NCBI RefSeq assembly: GCF_004297875.1
Contig: NZ_SCSK01000045.1
Location: 1-64,000 of the forward strand
Direction of reading: 5' to 3'
Source of the DNA: Pandoraea sp.
GTDB lineage: Bacteria > Pseudomonadota > Gammaproteobacteria > Burkholderiales > Burkholderiaceae
DNA length: 64,000 bases
Part shown: one piece after another, positions 11,752 through 21,353 of the stretch
Numbering within the stretch: the stretch's first letter is position 1
Layout of the letters: each line of letters begins with the position of its first letter
Notes under the pieces: model-generated
The model's input: only the letters and a program-made list of their open reading frames with translations
Databases searched by the model: none
What the model was told of the DNA's origin: nothing
Position numbers and translations under genes: made by a program

Positions 11752-13326
11752 TCACGCCAGCGCCGGCTCGGTTTCTCCGGTACCGCTGAACATCGCCTCG
11801 CGATCGTCGAACACTTCCTGCAGCACCGGGTACGCGCCGAACCTCTCGAAGGCGCGCTCGCCGGCAAAGGCGCCGAACAGCGCTTGCCAATGCGTGAACA
11901 GGAACATCGAAAATTTGTCGCGCAGCCGCGCGGCCGGATACGCCTGCCGGCAGGCTTCGAAGTCTCGATCTGAAATTTCGGCCTCGACGGCCTGTATGAC
12001 GGGCAGAATGCCGCTGGCGTGATAAAAACCCATCTTGCTGCGCCACACGATCGCGCCCGGCAACAGGTCCTCACACGATTGCCGCAGGATCATTTTTTCG
12101 ACGGCCTGTCCGGCCGGGTCTCCCAACAGGCTGGTCATCGGCAGGTTGGTGACGTATTCGACCAGGGCGGGGTCCAGGAACGGCACGCGCGCTTCGAGCG
12201 AATAGGCCATCGTCGCCCGATCCAGGCGCAGGCATTCGGTGTTGTGGATATTGTCCAGCGCCAGGCGCATGCAGCGGCCAAACGCGTCCGGGCTCTTGTT
12301 CAGAAACACCCCATACCCGCCGAATATTTCGTCCGCGCCCTCGCCGCACAGAACCACCTTGACGCCGGCCTCGCGCGCCGCCTTGGCCAGCAGCATCGTC
12401 ATCAAGCCTTCGAGCACCAGCGCCGGGTTGAACGACTCGGTATGGCGCACCGCGTCGGGCAGCAAGGCGCGCGCCTCATCCAGTTCGAGCCAGCGGATCA
12501 CGTGAGCAATCGCCAGGTGCTCGCATACCTGCCGGGCGGCCGCGATGTCCGGCGAACCGGGCACGCCGACCGTAAAAGCCGTCGTGTCGGGCCGATATTT
12601 CGCGCACAGGGCCGTGACAATACTCGAGTCGATGCCGCCCGACAGGAAGGTGCCGACCCCGATGTGCGGGTCGACCATCAAATGCTTCGCGACGGATGAC
12701 TCGAGCAACGCGCGCACCATGCCTGCGCTGGGTACCGATTTGGCGCGCGGCGCGCCCCGCTCGTGCCAGCGCAGCAGCGTCGAACAATACACCTGGGCGC
12801 CCGGCTCGATCAGGTCGAACGCCTCGATATTTTCGTCCAGCACGGCAAAGGCCTTGGCCTCGGAGGCGAAGAACCATGCGCGCGCAGTCCTGGCGTAATA
12901 CAGCGGCTTGATGCCGTAACGGTCGCGGCACGCGAGAAAGTCGCCAGTAAGCTCGTCATAGACGACAAAGGCGAACATGCCGTCGAGCAGGCGAGCGCAT
13001 GCCGGGCCGTATTTGCGAAACAGCGCAAGGATGACCTCGGTATCCGAATCGGTGGCGAACTCGAATTCGTGCGACAGATCCGCGCGCAACGACCGGTGGT
13101 TGTAGATTTCGCCGTTGCACACCACGTGCAGGCGCCCGGTCGGATCGTGCAGCGGTTGGCTGCCGCCGCGCGCATCGACAATGCTGAGCCGGCTGATGCC
13201 GAGCAGGCATTGCGCGCCGATGCGCTCGATTCTCCTCTCGTCTTCCCCACGATGGCCGATCGCGTCGAGCATGCGCGGCCCGAGCAGCGGATCGGCCACA
13301 CCGATGCAAGCAATGATTCCACACAT
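11752..13326 (-). CDS. asnB: Glutamine-hydrolysing asparagine synthase-like protein (AsnB family)
   Basis: Transfers glutamine amide nitrogen to aspartate (or another acid) with ATP. The 524 residues start with MCGIIACIG, where Cys2 is the amidotransferase nucleophile, followed by GHRGEDERR and YGIKPLYYA in the class II amidotransferase domain. The synthase domain has the PP-loop SGGIDSS near residue 228 and CGEGADEIFGGYG near 330. AGGGG lies upstream of the ATG. Family members also act in secondary metabolism, but no such genes adjoin it, so plain asparagine synthesis is the simplest call. It converges with the Lrp gene. Confidence 0.9.
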   Translation of the reverse strand: MCGIIACIGVADPLLGPRMLDAIGHRGEDERRIERIGAQCLLGISRLSIVDARGGSQPLHDPTGRLHVVCNGEIYNHRSLRADLSHEFEFATDSDTEVILALFRKYGPACARLLDGMFAFVVYDELTGDFLACRDRYGIKPLYYARTARAWFFASEAKAFAVLDENIEAFDLIEPGAQVYCSTLLRWHERGAPRAKSVPSAGMVRALLESSVAKHLMVDPHIGVGTFLSGGIDSSIVTALCAKYRPDTTAFTVGVPGSPDIAAARQVCEHLAIAHVIRWLELDEARALLPDAVRHTESFNPALVLEGLMTMLLAKAAREAGVKVVLCGEGADEIFGGYGVFLNKSPDAFGRCMRLALDNIHNTECLRLDRATMAYSLEARVPFLDPALVEYVTNLPMTSLLGDPAGQAVEKMILRQSCEDLLPGAIVWRSKMGFYHASGILPVIQAVEAEISDRDFEACRQAYPAARLRDKFSMFLFTHWQALFGAFAGERAFERFGAYPVLQEVFDDREAMFSGTGETEPALA

Positions 13327-13575
13327 AGGAGGCCCCTGAACTCAGTGGCGAGGGTTTGCATCGCTGATGCCGCATCTCGAGGAATCGTGCCCGGCGTCCG
13401 GCTGCGGCCCTCGCTAACTGCGCTGCGTCTTCAGGATGGTGCTTCCGATTGTAGTTTTTTGCATGCAGTGCGATACCCACGAATTCCGTAGCGACACTAC
13501 GGCTTCCGGGTGAAAACTACGGGGATCCGGCCACCGCGCGCACCAGGGCGTCTGGCGCGGCAGGGATGCAAAGAG

Positions 13576-13606
13576 GCCGCCAGCGATCGACGCGATTGCT
13601 GGCGGC
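13576..13606 (-). terminator. Hairpin downstream of the tcu operon
   Basis: A perfect 9-bp stem (GCCGCCAGC / GCTGGCGGC) with a 13-base loop lies 52 bp beyond the stop of the MHS transporter gene. On the minus strand it is followed by a short pyrimidine stretch, not a full U-tract. With the smaller hairpin at 13628-13650 it plausibly ends the tcu transcript. The 331-bp gap to asnB holds nothing else I can call except the asnB upstream region. Confidence 0.5.
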
Positions 13607-13627
13607 TGGGCAAATACTCGTTGAACT

Positions 13628-13650
13628 GCCCGCGCGATCATGTCGCGGGC
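13628..13650 (-). terminator. Second hairpin directly after the MHS transporter gene
   Basis: GCCCGCG / CGCGGGC, a perfect 7-bp stem around a 9-base loop, starts 7 bp after the transporter stop codon. No U-tract follows, so it may work with the next hairpin or stabilise the mRNA 3' end. Confidence 0.4.
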
Positions 13651-13657
13651 CATACCG

Positions 13658-14962
13658 CTAAGCCTCGAGACTGGCCCCTTTGGTATCGGGCGTGGCCAGG
13701 ATTGCGAAAATCGCCAGCACCGCGTAGCACATCACCATGATGCCGATGTAAAGGTAGGCGTGATGAATACCGTATTTGTGCAGCATCATGCCGGCCAGAA
13801 TCGGAATCAGTCCGCCGCCGTAGACCTGCGAGACCTGATACCCGGCGCTCGCGCCGGACGCGCGATATTTGGTCGGGAAATTTTCGGTGTAGAAGGTCGG
13901 CACCGCGCCATAGCCAAAACCGAACACGAAGCCGAAGCCAATGATCTCGGCGATCGCCGCCAGCATGAAGTTGCCGGAATTGAGCAGATAGAAGTAGGGG
14001 ATCGCGAACAGGAAGGCCACCACGGCGGAGGTCAGGAGGATCGTGCGGCGATTGATCCTGTCGGCCAGCAGCGAGCCGATGATCATGAACACCAGCATGA
14101 AGCCCGCGGCGATCAAGCCAATGGTTTCGGCCTGCATGGCGGTGAAGCCGACCGATTTCATGTAGCCGGTGCCGAACACGAAGCTCAGGAAAAAGACCCC
14201 GCTGAACATGGCGTTGACCAGCGACGTACGCAGGATGCGCAACGGCATGTCGCGCCACACCTGCCGGGCCGGATGAGCCAGGAGTTCACTCTTCGATTTG
14301 TAGCCCTCGAACACGAAGCTGTCTTCGGTGCGGGTACGAATCACGATGCCGACGATGGCCACGATGAATCCGACCACGAAGAAAATGCGCCAGCCCCAGC
14401 TGAGAAACTGTTCATGCGTCATCAGCGACTTGACCACGATGACCGAACCGAAGCCCAGCAGCAACCCCAGCGGAATCGCAAAGCCGACCCACGCGCCCCA
14501 GAAGGCGCGGTACTTCGAGCGGGCCGCCTGCTCGACGACCCACGTCGCGGCAGTGCCGAACTCGGCGCCGAAGCTGATGCCCTGCACCAGCCGGAAAACG
14601 ATCAGCAAGGCCGGCGCGATCACGCCGATTCTGTCGAACGAGGGCGTCAGCCCGATCAGCAGCGTGCTCACACCCATCAGCACCAGCGCATAGACCATCG
14701 CGTCCTTGCGCCCGACGCGGTCGGCAAGATTGCCGAAGATGTATGCGCCAAGGGGGCGGATCACGATACCCATGCCGTATACCGCGATGGCAGCGGCAAT
14801 CGCGGCCAGTCCCGGCAGTTTGAAAAAGACGTCGCCCCAGACCGTCGCGGCGATGATGCCGGTCACCAGGAAATCGTATTGTTCGATAACCGAACCGATA
14901 ATACTGGCCAAGGCGACCTTGTAGATCTGCTTCTCTGTGGGATGACCCGTTGCCTGTTGCAT
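13658..14962 (-). CDS. tcuC: MHS-family MFS transporter, probable citrate/tricarballylate-proton symporter
   Basis: Inner-membrane major facilitator protein of 434 residues with about 12 hydrophobic segments. The MHS (metabolite:H+ symporter) signature appears as RPLGAYIFGNLADRVGRKDAM near residues 68-88, and the second half has the equivalent ADRINRRTILL. It lies last in the leftward gntR-tcuA-tcuB cluster, as the TcuC symporter does in Salmonella, so uptake of citrate, tricarballylate or aconitate is the likely job. The ATG has GGAG eight bases upstream. The substrate is inferred from context only; the symbol is tentative. Confidence 0.82.
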   Translation of the reverse strand: MQQATGHPTEKQIYKVALASIIGSVIEQYDFLVTGIIAATVWGDVFFKLPGLAAIAAAIAVYGMGIVIRPLGAYIFGNLADRVGRKDAMVYALVLMGVSTLLIGLTPSFDRIGVIAPALLIVFRLVQGISFGAEFGTAATWVVEQAARSKYRAFWGAWVGFAIPLGLLLGFGSVIVVKSLMTHEQFLSWGWRIFFVVGFIVAIVGIVIRTRTEDSFVFEGYKSKSELLAHPARQVWRDMPLRILRTSLVNAMFSGVFFLSFVFGTGYMKSVGFTAMQAETIGLIAAGFMLVFMIIGSLLADRINRRTILLTSAVVAFLFAIPYFYLLNSGNFMLAAIAEIIGFGFVFGFGYGAVPTFYTENFPTKYRASGASAGYQVSQVYGGGLIPILAGMMLHKYGIHHAYLYIGIMVMCYAVLAIFAILATPDTKGASLEA

Positions 14963-15068
14963 CTTATGTCTCCGTTAAAAATGCTTCGTGCGTGCCGAAT
15001 GGGTTCGCACTGCCTGCCTTATCGACAATGCGGCGACCGCCGCGCGGTGCCGCCTCGCCAAAAATTCA

Positions 15069-15097
15069 CCGCTCACCCGCTCACCTGCTCACCTGCT
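15069..15097. repeat. Short 8-bp tandem repeat after tcuB
   Basis: Two exact copies of CCGCTCAC are followed by CTGCTCAC and a partial fourth copy, running up to the tcuB stop codon. It is low complexity, of unknown significance, and a possible slippage site. Confidence 0.5.
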
Positions 15098-16262
15098 ATT
15101 CGCCGCCGATACCCAGCTTCGGGGGATTGCGCTTCTCGATCGACCACTTGAGCAGTGCGGCGCCGCGGTACACGCCGTGAGCGAACTTGCCGTACGGCAG
15201 CGTGGCGAAGAACGCCATCACCGCACCCAGGTGAATTGCCAGCAAGACGCCCATCGCGGCACTCTCGCGCCAGCCCAGCAGCGCCAGTCCGCTGATGCTG
15301 ACCAGCAGCAGCAAGGCGATGAAGCCCCGGTCCATCGGCTTTTGCCGCGCGTCGCCGTGCAGTGGGTGGCGCCGCAGGTTCAGCCACAGCAACCCCGCCG
15401 GCCCGATCACCAGGCCGATGCCGCCGAGCGTGCCGAGCACCACCGGCAGGCTGGTGAGCGCATACGGGGCTTGCCAATCGAACAGGTAGTGATAGAGCGT
15501 CGCCACGCAGGTTGCGGCAAAGCACGACAGAAAACCGTAGAAGGTCCAATGATGGAAACGTCGGCGTGCCAGTGTGAAGGCGTCGTCGCGCTCATTGCAG
15601 CCCTGGCCGTGCCCGCCATCGAGATATTTGAGCCGCAGCACATCGTGCGCGGCTTCGGCCGCAGCCCCGCCCGACGCGGGGCCGGGCGCCTGATCGCGCC
15701 AGAAGCGGCGCACGCCGATGCCCAGCGCGACGACGGCGAACAAAAACACCGCGCCAAACATGAGCGCGAGCGTGTCGTGCGGAAAAATCGCGTAGAAGTC
15801 GGCGGCCAGCGGGCCGCTGGCCCATCGCCCCTGGATCAGCACCACCAGGCTCAGAAACAGCGCCAGGCCGGTCGCGGCGGCCAGCGCCAGCGTCAAACCA
15901 TTGCGTTTGTACAGAGCGCCCAGAGCCGCCGGCCACGCATAGTCGGTGTAAGTTTCGACACGCACCCTGGCCATCGCCTGAGGCACATTGACGGCGAATT
16001 CGTGGGGCGGCGCATATTGGCACGCATGCAGACAGGCGCCGCAGTTGTGGCAAAGGTTGGCCAGGAAATGAATGTCGTTTTTGGCGAATGTCAGCCGGTG
16101 CGTCATGGCGGGAAATACCGCGCAGAAACCTTCGCAGTACCGGCATGCATTGCAGATCTGCATGATGCGGCCGACTTCCGCCTCGTCAGCGCTTGATGCG
16201 GCCGGCATCTGGTTGGCGCCCAGGGCGGCGGCTTCGCGGGTGAGCGCCTCAAGCGACTGCAT
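15096..16262 (-). CDS. tcuB: Tricarballylate/citrate utilisation protein TcuB
   Basis: Membrane iron-sulfur protein that reoxidises the flavin of TcuA and passes electrons to the quinone pool. Two cysteine clusters ([15 protein letters not shown] near residue 36 and [16 protein letters not shown] near 70) match the two [4Fe-4S] motifs of TcuB; several hydrophobic helices follow, as in a cytochrome b-like membrane domain. Length 388 from the ATG at 16262, chosen because GGAG stands eight bases upstream; an in-frame ATG at 16274 lacks such a site. The start overlaps the end of tcuA by 14 bp, indicating coupling. Confidence 0.93.
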   Translation of the reverse strand: MQSLEALTREAAALGANQMPAASSADEAEVGRIMQICNACRYCEGFCAVFPAMTHRLTFAKNDIHFLANLCHNCGACLHACQYAPPHEFAVNVPQAMARVRVETYTDYAWPAALGALYKRNGLTLALAAATGLALFLSLVVLIQGRWASGPLAADFYAIFPHDTLALMFGAVFLFAVVALGIGVRRFWRDQAPGPASGGAAAEAAHDVLRLKYLDGGHGQGCNERDDAFTLARRRFHHWTFYGFLSCFAATCVATLYHYLFDWQAPYALTSLPVVLGTLGGIGLVIGPAGLLWLNLRRHPLHGDARQKPMDRGFIALLLLVSISGLALLGWRESAAMGVLLAIHLGAVMAFFATLPYGKFAHGVYRGAALLKWSIEKRNPPKLGIGGE

Positions 16263-17667
16263 GACTGACTCCATGAGAGGTTGTAGCGGGTTGGCCGGCC
16301 GCGCGCGCGGCCTGCGTGCCGGCGATGCGCCCGAACGCGGTGCCGATGGACATGCCCACGCCGGCCGTATAGCCCTTGCCCAGCACGTTGCCGGCCATCA
16401 TCTCGCCGGCGACGAACAGGTTCGGGCTGGGTTTGCCGTCGAAATGCACTGCCGCCTGTTCGTTGGTCTTGAGCCCCAGATAGGTAAACGTGATGCCCGG
16501 GCGCAGCGCATAAGCGTAAAACGGCGGAGTGTCGATCGGCCGCGCCCAATGGCTCTTGGCCGGCGCAATGCCCTCGGTGTGACAGTCGTCGAGCACCGCG
16601 TGGTCGAACGTGCCGACCCGGCACGCGGCGTTGTAGGTTTCGATCGTCTTGACGAAAGTCGGTACGTCGAGCCCGGTGGCTTGCGCGAGCTCCGCCAGCG
16701 TGTTGGCCTGGATGCCCGGAAACACCGGCGGCATGAAGCGCCCGACGGCCTTGGAATCGATGATCGAATAGCCGATCTGCCCGGGTTGCTGGGCCACCAG
16801 CCGGCCCCAGATCGCGTAGCGCTTGGGCCAGAAGTCTTCGCCCTCGTCATAGAAGCGCTCGGCGTTGCGATTGAGCACGACGCCCAGCGACACGCAGTCG
16901 ACGCGCGTGCAGATGCCGCCGTCGTAGAGCGGCGCGCGCGCGTCGATCGCCACGCAATGCGATTGCGACGGATCGCCAATCGCATCGGCGCCGGCCTCGA
17001 TCATGAACTTGAGCAGCACGCCCATATTGAAGCGCGTGCCGCGAATCAGGAAATTGTCGGCCACCCATTCGCCGTTGACCTGGCCCCAGGCTTCGCGCAG
17101 CCATGCGCGGTTCGATTCGAAGCCACCGGCGGCCAGCACGCAACTGCGCGCGGCGATCCGTTCGGCGCCGAGGCGGGCCGCCACGAAACGATCGCCGTCG
17201 AGCTCGATCGCATCGACCGGTGCGTTGTAGCGAATCTGCACGCCGAGCGCCTCGGCACTGCGGTAATAGGCATTGACGAGCGCCTTGCCGCCGCCCATGA
17301 AAAAGGCGTTGGTGCGCGCCACGTGCAGCGCGCCCGACAACGGCGGCTGGAAGTGCACGCCGTGGCGGCGCATCCAGTCGCGGCAATTCGACGAGGCCCG
17401 AATCACCAGCCGCGCCAGCGTCTCGTCGGTCTGCCCGCCGGTGACCTTGAGCAGGTCCTGCCAGTACTCCTCTTCGGGATAGGCGTCGACCAGCACGTCT
17501 TGCGGCGCATCATGCATGCAACGCAGATTGCGGGTGTGCTGCGTATTGCCGCCGCGCCACTCGCGCGGCGAGGCCTCCAGCAGCAACACCGAGGCGCCCG
17601 CCTCACGCGCCATCAACGCAGCGCACAAGGCAGCGTTACCGCCGCCGATGACCAGTACGTCTACCAT
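16249..17667 (-). CDS. tcuA: FAD-dependent tricarballylate dehydrogenase TcuA
   Basis: Flavoprotein oxidising tricarballylate to cis-aconitate; homologues serve citrate-type tricarboxylates. The 472-residue protein begins with the FAD fold [31 protein letters not shown] and ends with a second FAD motif ([21 protein letters not shown]), the pattern of the fumarate reductase/succinate dehydrogenase flavoprotein family. The start at 17667 has GGAG nine bases upstream; earlier in-frame codons lack one. It follows the gntR gene by 32 bp and overlaps tcuB. Confidence 0.93.
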   Translation of the reverse strand: MVDVLVIGGGNAALCAALMAREAGASVLLLEASPREWRGGNTQHTRNLRCMHDAPQDVLVDAYPEEEYWQDLLKVTGGQTDETLARLVIRASSNCRDWMRRHGVHFQPPLSGALHVARTNAFFMGGGKALVNAYYRSAEALGVQIRYNAPVDAIELDGDRFVAARLGAERIAARSCVLAAGGFESNRAWLREAWGQVNGEWVADNFLIRGTRFNMGVLLKFMIEAGADAIGDPSQSHCVAIDARAPLYDGGICTRVDCVSLGVVLNRNAERFYDEGEDFWPKRYAIWGRLVAQQPGQIGYSIIDSKAVGRFMPPVFPGIQANTLAELAQATGLDVPTFVKTIETYNAACRVGTFDHAVLDDCHTEGIAPAKSHWARPIDTPPFYAYALRPGITFTYLGLKTNEQAAVHFDGKPSPNLFVAGEMMAGNVLGKGYTAGVGMSIGTAFGRIAGTQAARAAGQPATTSHGVSHAVA

Positions 17668-17699
17668 CCCTGAACGCTCCCAAGAACGCGATGCTTCAA

Positions 17700-18425
17700 T
17701 CAATTTGCCTCGACCGCGTCACCGCCGGCATCCGCCCCTGGCGCCTGTCCGAACAACATCTTCAGCCGCAGCAGGCTGGCGTTGTGAATATGCCGGCGCG
17801 CGGCCTGTTCCGCGCCCTGCGCATCGCGCGCAGCGATACGCTCGACGATCTCGGCGTTCTCGCGGCACCCCGTGGCCATGCGCCCCGGCGACGAATAAGT
17901 GGTGGTGCCCAGCAGCTCCAGCGTATCGCGCAGCACCCCCATGGCCTGCAGCAGATAAACGTTGTGCGAGGCCGCGACGATGGCGTCGTGCAAACGCCGA
18001 TTACCGGCAGCCATTTGCGCGGGCGTGGTGGCCTGCCCGAGCTGCGCGCAGAGTTGCTGCAGTGACTGGATTTCCAGCGGAGAGGCCTGCTCGGCGGCAA
18101 AACGCGCCGCCGCGCCTTCGAGTACCTCGCGCATCGCATAAAGCTGCATGACGTGACTGTTGGACAACTCGGTGACGACGAATCCGCGCGCCGCGCTCAG
18201 CGCCAGCAAACCCTCGGCCGCCAGCCGCTTGAGCGCCTCGCGCACGGGCGTGCGACTGACCCCGTATTTTTCGGCGATTTCGACTTCACGCAAACGCGTG
18301 CCCGGCAACAGGCGCTGCTCGCGGATATCGGCGCGCAGCCGGTCGTACACGAACTCCCCCAGCGGCCCGGCGGCCGACGGGCTGCCTTCGCCCCCGCGCC
18401 GGGGCTTGCTGAGCTTGGTATTCAA
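17700..18425 (-). CDS. GntR-family regulator (FCD domain) of the tcu operon
   Basis: Transcription factor of 241 residues. The winged helix is at about 25-85 (LREVEIAEKYGVSRTPVREALKRLAAEGLL), then an all-helical FCD effector domain that usually binds organic acids. A TTG at 18425 is the likely start: AGGAG stands seven bases upstream and no ATG fits. It is first in the operon with tcuA 32 bp downstream, so it probably autoregulates the cluster. In Salmonella the tcu regulator is LysR-type, so this is a different regulator class on the same pathway. Confidence 0.88.
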   Translation of the reverse strand: MNTKLSKPRRGGEGSPSAAGPLGEFVYDRLRADIREQRLLPGTRLREVEIAEKYGVSRTPVREALKRLAAEGLLALSAARGFVVTELSNSHVMQLYAMREVLEGAAARFAAEQASPLEIQSLQQLCAQLGQATTPAQMAAGNRRLHDAIVAASHNVYLLQAMGVLRDTLELLGTTTYSSPGRMATGCRENAEIVERIAARDAQGAEQAARRHIHNASLLRLKMLFGQAPGADAGGDAVEAN

Positions 18426-18664
18426 CGTCGATCTCCTGATGGGTGTGGCCGCTGTCGCTGGGCTGTGCCGCAGCGCCGCGCTGTGTTTGCACACGAATGT
18501 ATACAATAAAACACAATCGGCACGATGTCCAGCGTTTATCGGTCATCCAGGGGCTTTGGCTTCTCAAGCGACGCGACAATCTCTAGACTTGCCCCATGCC
18601 GGGCAGCGCCGTTGCGTATGCCGGCTTTCCCCCATCGCTGGAAACTTGCCAGGACCCGATCGAC

Positions 18665-19855
18665 ATGGACGCTCAAAAATCCTACTGTGAAGTCAACGAT
18701 CTGACCGATGCCGCCGAAGCGCTGCGCGCGATCCGTCACCAGATTCATCAGCATCCCGAATTGGCTTACGAAGAAGTTGAAACCGGCGCGCTGGTCGCGC
18801 ACAAGCTGCGCGAATGGGGTTATGCGGTCACCACCGGGGTGGGCAAGACCGGCGTGGTCGGCACGCTGAAGGTCGGCCACGGCAAGCGCAGCATCGGCAT
18901 CCGTGCCGACATGGACGCGCTGCCGATCGTGGAGGAAACCGGCTTGCCCTATGCCAGCCGGCAGCCCGGCAAAATGCACGCCTGCGGCCACGACGGCCAC
19001 ACCACGATGCTGCTGGGCGCAGCCCAGTACCTGGCGAATACGCGCCGGTTTTCCGGCACGGTTCATTTGTACTTCCAGCCGGCCGAAGAGCACGGCGTCA
19101 ACAGCGGCGCACGGGCGATGATCGAGGACGGCCTGTTCGAGCGCTTCCCGTGCGACGCCGTATTCGGCATGCACAACCATCCGGGCATGCCGCCGGGTAC
19201 CTTCCTGTTCCGCAACGGCCCGTTCATGTCGGCCGGCGACAAGGTGTTCATCACCATCAAGGGGGTCGGGGGGCATGCGGCGCGGCCGCATTTGACCGTC
19301 GATCCGGTGGTGGCCGCGGCCAGCGTCGTGATGGCCCTGCAAACGGTGGTCGCGCGCAACATCGATCCGACCGAGCCGGCCGTGGTGACGGTCGGCGTGC
19401 TGCAGGCGGGCACCGCCAACAACGTGATTTCAAACAGCGCCAAGCTCGAGCTGAGCGTGCGCTCGTTCAGCCCGGCGGTGCGCGAGAAGCTCAGGCAACG
19501 CATCACCGAGCTGGTCCACGATCAGGCCAAAAGCTATGGCGCGAGCGCCGAGATCGAGTACATCATGGGCTATCCGGTGGTGGTCAACAGCGAGCGCGAA
19601 ACCGAATTCGCGATTCAGGTCGCGCAGGAGCTGGTGGGCCCCGACAAGGTCGTGCCCCACACCGGCCTGCTCATGGGCAGCGAGGATTTCGCCTACATGC
19701 TGCAGCAGCGCCCCGGCTGCTTCCTGCGGCTGGGCAACGGCGAGGGCGAAGACGGCTGCATGGTGCACAACCCCGGCTACGATTTCAACGACAAGAACCT
19801 GCCGATCGGCGCGGCGTACTGGGCGCGGTTGGTCGAACGCTTTTTGGAGCCATAA
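18665..19855 (+). CDS. M20-family amidohydrolase (hippurate hydrolase-like)
   Basis: Zinc-dependent hydrolysis of an N-acyl amino acid or similar amide. The 396 residues have the M20 dimetal site: HPELAYEE near 32, GIRADMDALPI near 78, HACGHDGHTTML near 104 and AEEHGVNSGARAMI near 139. The dimerisation domain follows (KGVGGHAARPHLTVDP) and the C-terminus has MGSEDFAYMLQ. The start at 18665 has AGGA about ten bases upstream; an in-frame ATG at 18596 would add an atypical tail. It diverges from gntR. Substrate unknown; hippurate, indole-acetyl amino acids and acyl-diaminopimelate are all family substrates. Confidence 0.88.
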   Translation: MDAQKSYCEVNDLTDAAEALRAIRHQIHQHPELAYEEVETGALVAHKLREWGYAVTTGVGKTGVVGTLKVGHGKRSIGIRADMDALPIVEETGLPYASRQPGKMHACGHDGHTTMLLGAAQYLANTRRFSGTVHLYFQPAEEHGVNSGARAMIEDGLFERFPCDAVFGMHNHPGMPPGTFLFRNGPFMSAGDKVFITIKGVGGHAARPHLTVDPVVAAASVVMALQTVVARNIDPTEPAVVTVGVLQAGTANNVISNSAKLELSVRSFSPAVREKLRQRITELVHDQAKSYGASAEIEYIMGYPVVVNSERETEFAIQVAQELVGPDKVVPHTGLLMGSEDFAYMLQQRPGCFLRLGNGEGEDGCMVHNPGYDFNDKNLPIGAAYWARLVERFLEP

Positions 19856-19910
19856 GGAAATGTACGAGGTGGTTTCCAGACCAAGCATCCCCTGCTACCC
19901 TATCGTCACG

Positions 19911-20045
19911 TCTTCAGGGCGGGGCGAAATTCCCCACCGGCGGTAAGTTCATTCGTGAACAAGCCCGCGAGCGCTTGCGGTTCCGCAAGGTCAGCAGACT
20001 TGGTGCAAAGCCAAGGCCGACGGTTACAGTCCGGATGAGAGAAGA
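19911..20045 (+). promoter_or_regulatory. FMN riboswitch (RFN element)
   Basis: The conserved FMN aptamer blocks are all present in order: AGGGCGGGGCGAAATTCCCC, the ACCGGCGGTAA block, AGCCCGCGAGCGC, GGTCAGCAGA, then CCGACGGTTACAGTCCGGAT and GAGAGAAGA. The closing P1 stem pairs TCTTC (19911-19915) with GAAGA (20041-20045). It lies 99 bp upstream of ribB and is expected to shut ribB off when FMN is plentiful. Confidence 0.97.
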
Positions 20046-20059
20046 TGTAATGCACACCC

Positions 20060-20145
20060 GCGCCAGGCAACTGGCGCCCACGGTGCGTGTTTACGTTTGC
20101 CCTGAAACGTTTTTCGCCACTTTATTCTTTGCGAGGGGCGTTTCA
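20060..20145 (+). promoter_or_regulatory. Riboswitch expression platform: two hairpins before ribB
   Basis: Just after the aptamer, GCGCCAG-GCAA-CTGGCGC (20060-20077) forms a perfect 7-bp tetraloop hairpin. Further on, TGAAACG (20103-20109) can pair with CGTTTCA (20139-20145), which enfolds the GAGGGG ribosome-binding site and reaches the A of the ribB ATG. No U-tract follows the first hairpin, so control of translation initiation looks more likely than termination. Confidence 0.55.
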
Positions 20146-20801
20146 TGTTTGTTCAATCACTTCCATCCAATACCCCTGCTCTAACAGACATCCATGAGCG
20201 AATGGAGGACGCCCTTCACACGATGCGTGCCGGGCGGCCGGTCATTCTAATGGACGATGCCGATCGGGAGAACGAGGCCGATCTTATTGTAGCCGCGGAG
20301 AAACTCTCGGTGTCGACCATGGCGCTTCTGATTCGGGAGTGCAGTGGAATTGTTTGCCTCTGCCTGACAAAGCATGTCGCCGAGCGCCTTCGGCTACCTC
20401 CCATGGTCTCGCACAATGAAAGCAGATTTGGCCCGGCATTTACCGTATCGATCGAGGCACGCCACGGGGTCACGACCGGCGTATCCGCTGCCGATCGTGT
20501 AACCACCATCAGGACCGCCATTGGCGATAACGCAACCGCCGACGATCCGTCTCGCCCTGGCCACGTGTTCCCATTGTATGCTCACGATGACGGTGTGTTG
20601 GGCAGACGCGGGCACACCGAGGGTGCCGTCGATCTGGCTCGGCTCGCAGGACTTAAGCCTGCTGCCGTGCTCTGCGAGCTCATGAACCCGGATGGCACGA
20701 TGGCCAAGGGAAACGACATCCGTCGATTTGCTCTGGCGCACGGCTTTCCCGTCATTGCGATCGAGGATCTCATCCAGTGGCGGCGCGACAAAGCGCTCTG
20801 A
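20145..20801 (+). CDS. ribB: 3,4-dihydroxy-2-butanone 4-phosphate synthase RibB
   Basis: Converts ribulose 5-phosphate to the four-carbon precursor of the riboflavin xylene ring. The 218-residue protein is a single-domain Rib[21 protein letters not shown] near residue 33 holds the metal and phosphate ligands, [13 protein letters not shown] near 106 and [16 protein letters not shown] near 153 complete the active site. There is no fused RibA domain. GAGGGG stands eight bases before the ATG, and the FMN riboswitch lies upstream. Base composition is visibly less GC-rich than neighbouring metabolic genes, a feature shared with the ABC gene downstream. Confidence 0.97.
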   Translation: MFVQSLPSNTPALTDIHERMEDALHTMRAGRPVILMDDADRENEADLIVAAEKLSVSTMALLIRECSGIVCLCLTKHVAERLRLPPMVSHNESRFGPAFTVSIEARHGVTTGVSAADRVTTIRTAIGDNATADDPSRPGHVFPLYAHDDGVLGRRGHTEGAVDLARLAGLKPAAVLCELMNPDGTMAKGNDIRRFALAHGFPVIAIEDLIQWRRDKAL

Positions 20802-21353
20802 TCAAACAGTGCGCGGCATTCGGCTCGAGTAGAGCGGCAAGCGGCGCTTGAACGTAGACTGCAATGCCGCTGCCTCTCGCGATCGACGCGTAGCTACAAA
20901 CGCGGCGGCCCCATTCCGCCGCCCGCTTTCCGTTCAAAAACTCAATACGGCACGCAGACATCCGCGCAATCCTCGCGCCGCCAAGCAAGCCTTTTGCGAC
21001 CAAGCAACCGGCCGTTTCAGATACCTCCAGTAGCAGGCCTTCCTTCGGTCCATCAAAGTCGGCGTGTCATCGGCTTGGTGACTTGCATTGCCGGAGTGGA
21101 CTGCGTCTCCATGCTCTCCCGTCATCCGCCACGACAAACAAACAGCTTAACGTTGCAGTTTCTTCGGCGAAACAGGTCCTGCAAACCAGTTGGCCATAAC
21201 AGAAAACGTCAAAACCTCCGGCCCCAGGAATTCTCGCCAAGGCAAAGGATCTCTCGGGCCAGGTGCCTGATGGCATGGTTTCGTCCATAAACGCCGACGA
21301 TATCTCACGCGGCCCATATCCGAACCGCGTTGCCCAGGATTTCGAGGCAGTTC
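20802..21353. other. 552-bp region between ribB and the ABC transporter gene, no confident gene
   Basis: Short open frames exist on both strands but none has a good ribosome-binding site with protein-like composition. Base composition is lower in GC than the flanks. It could hold the promoter or a small peptide gene for the ABC exporter, but nothing can be called. Confidence 0.5.
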
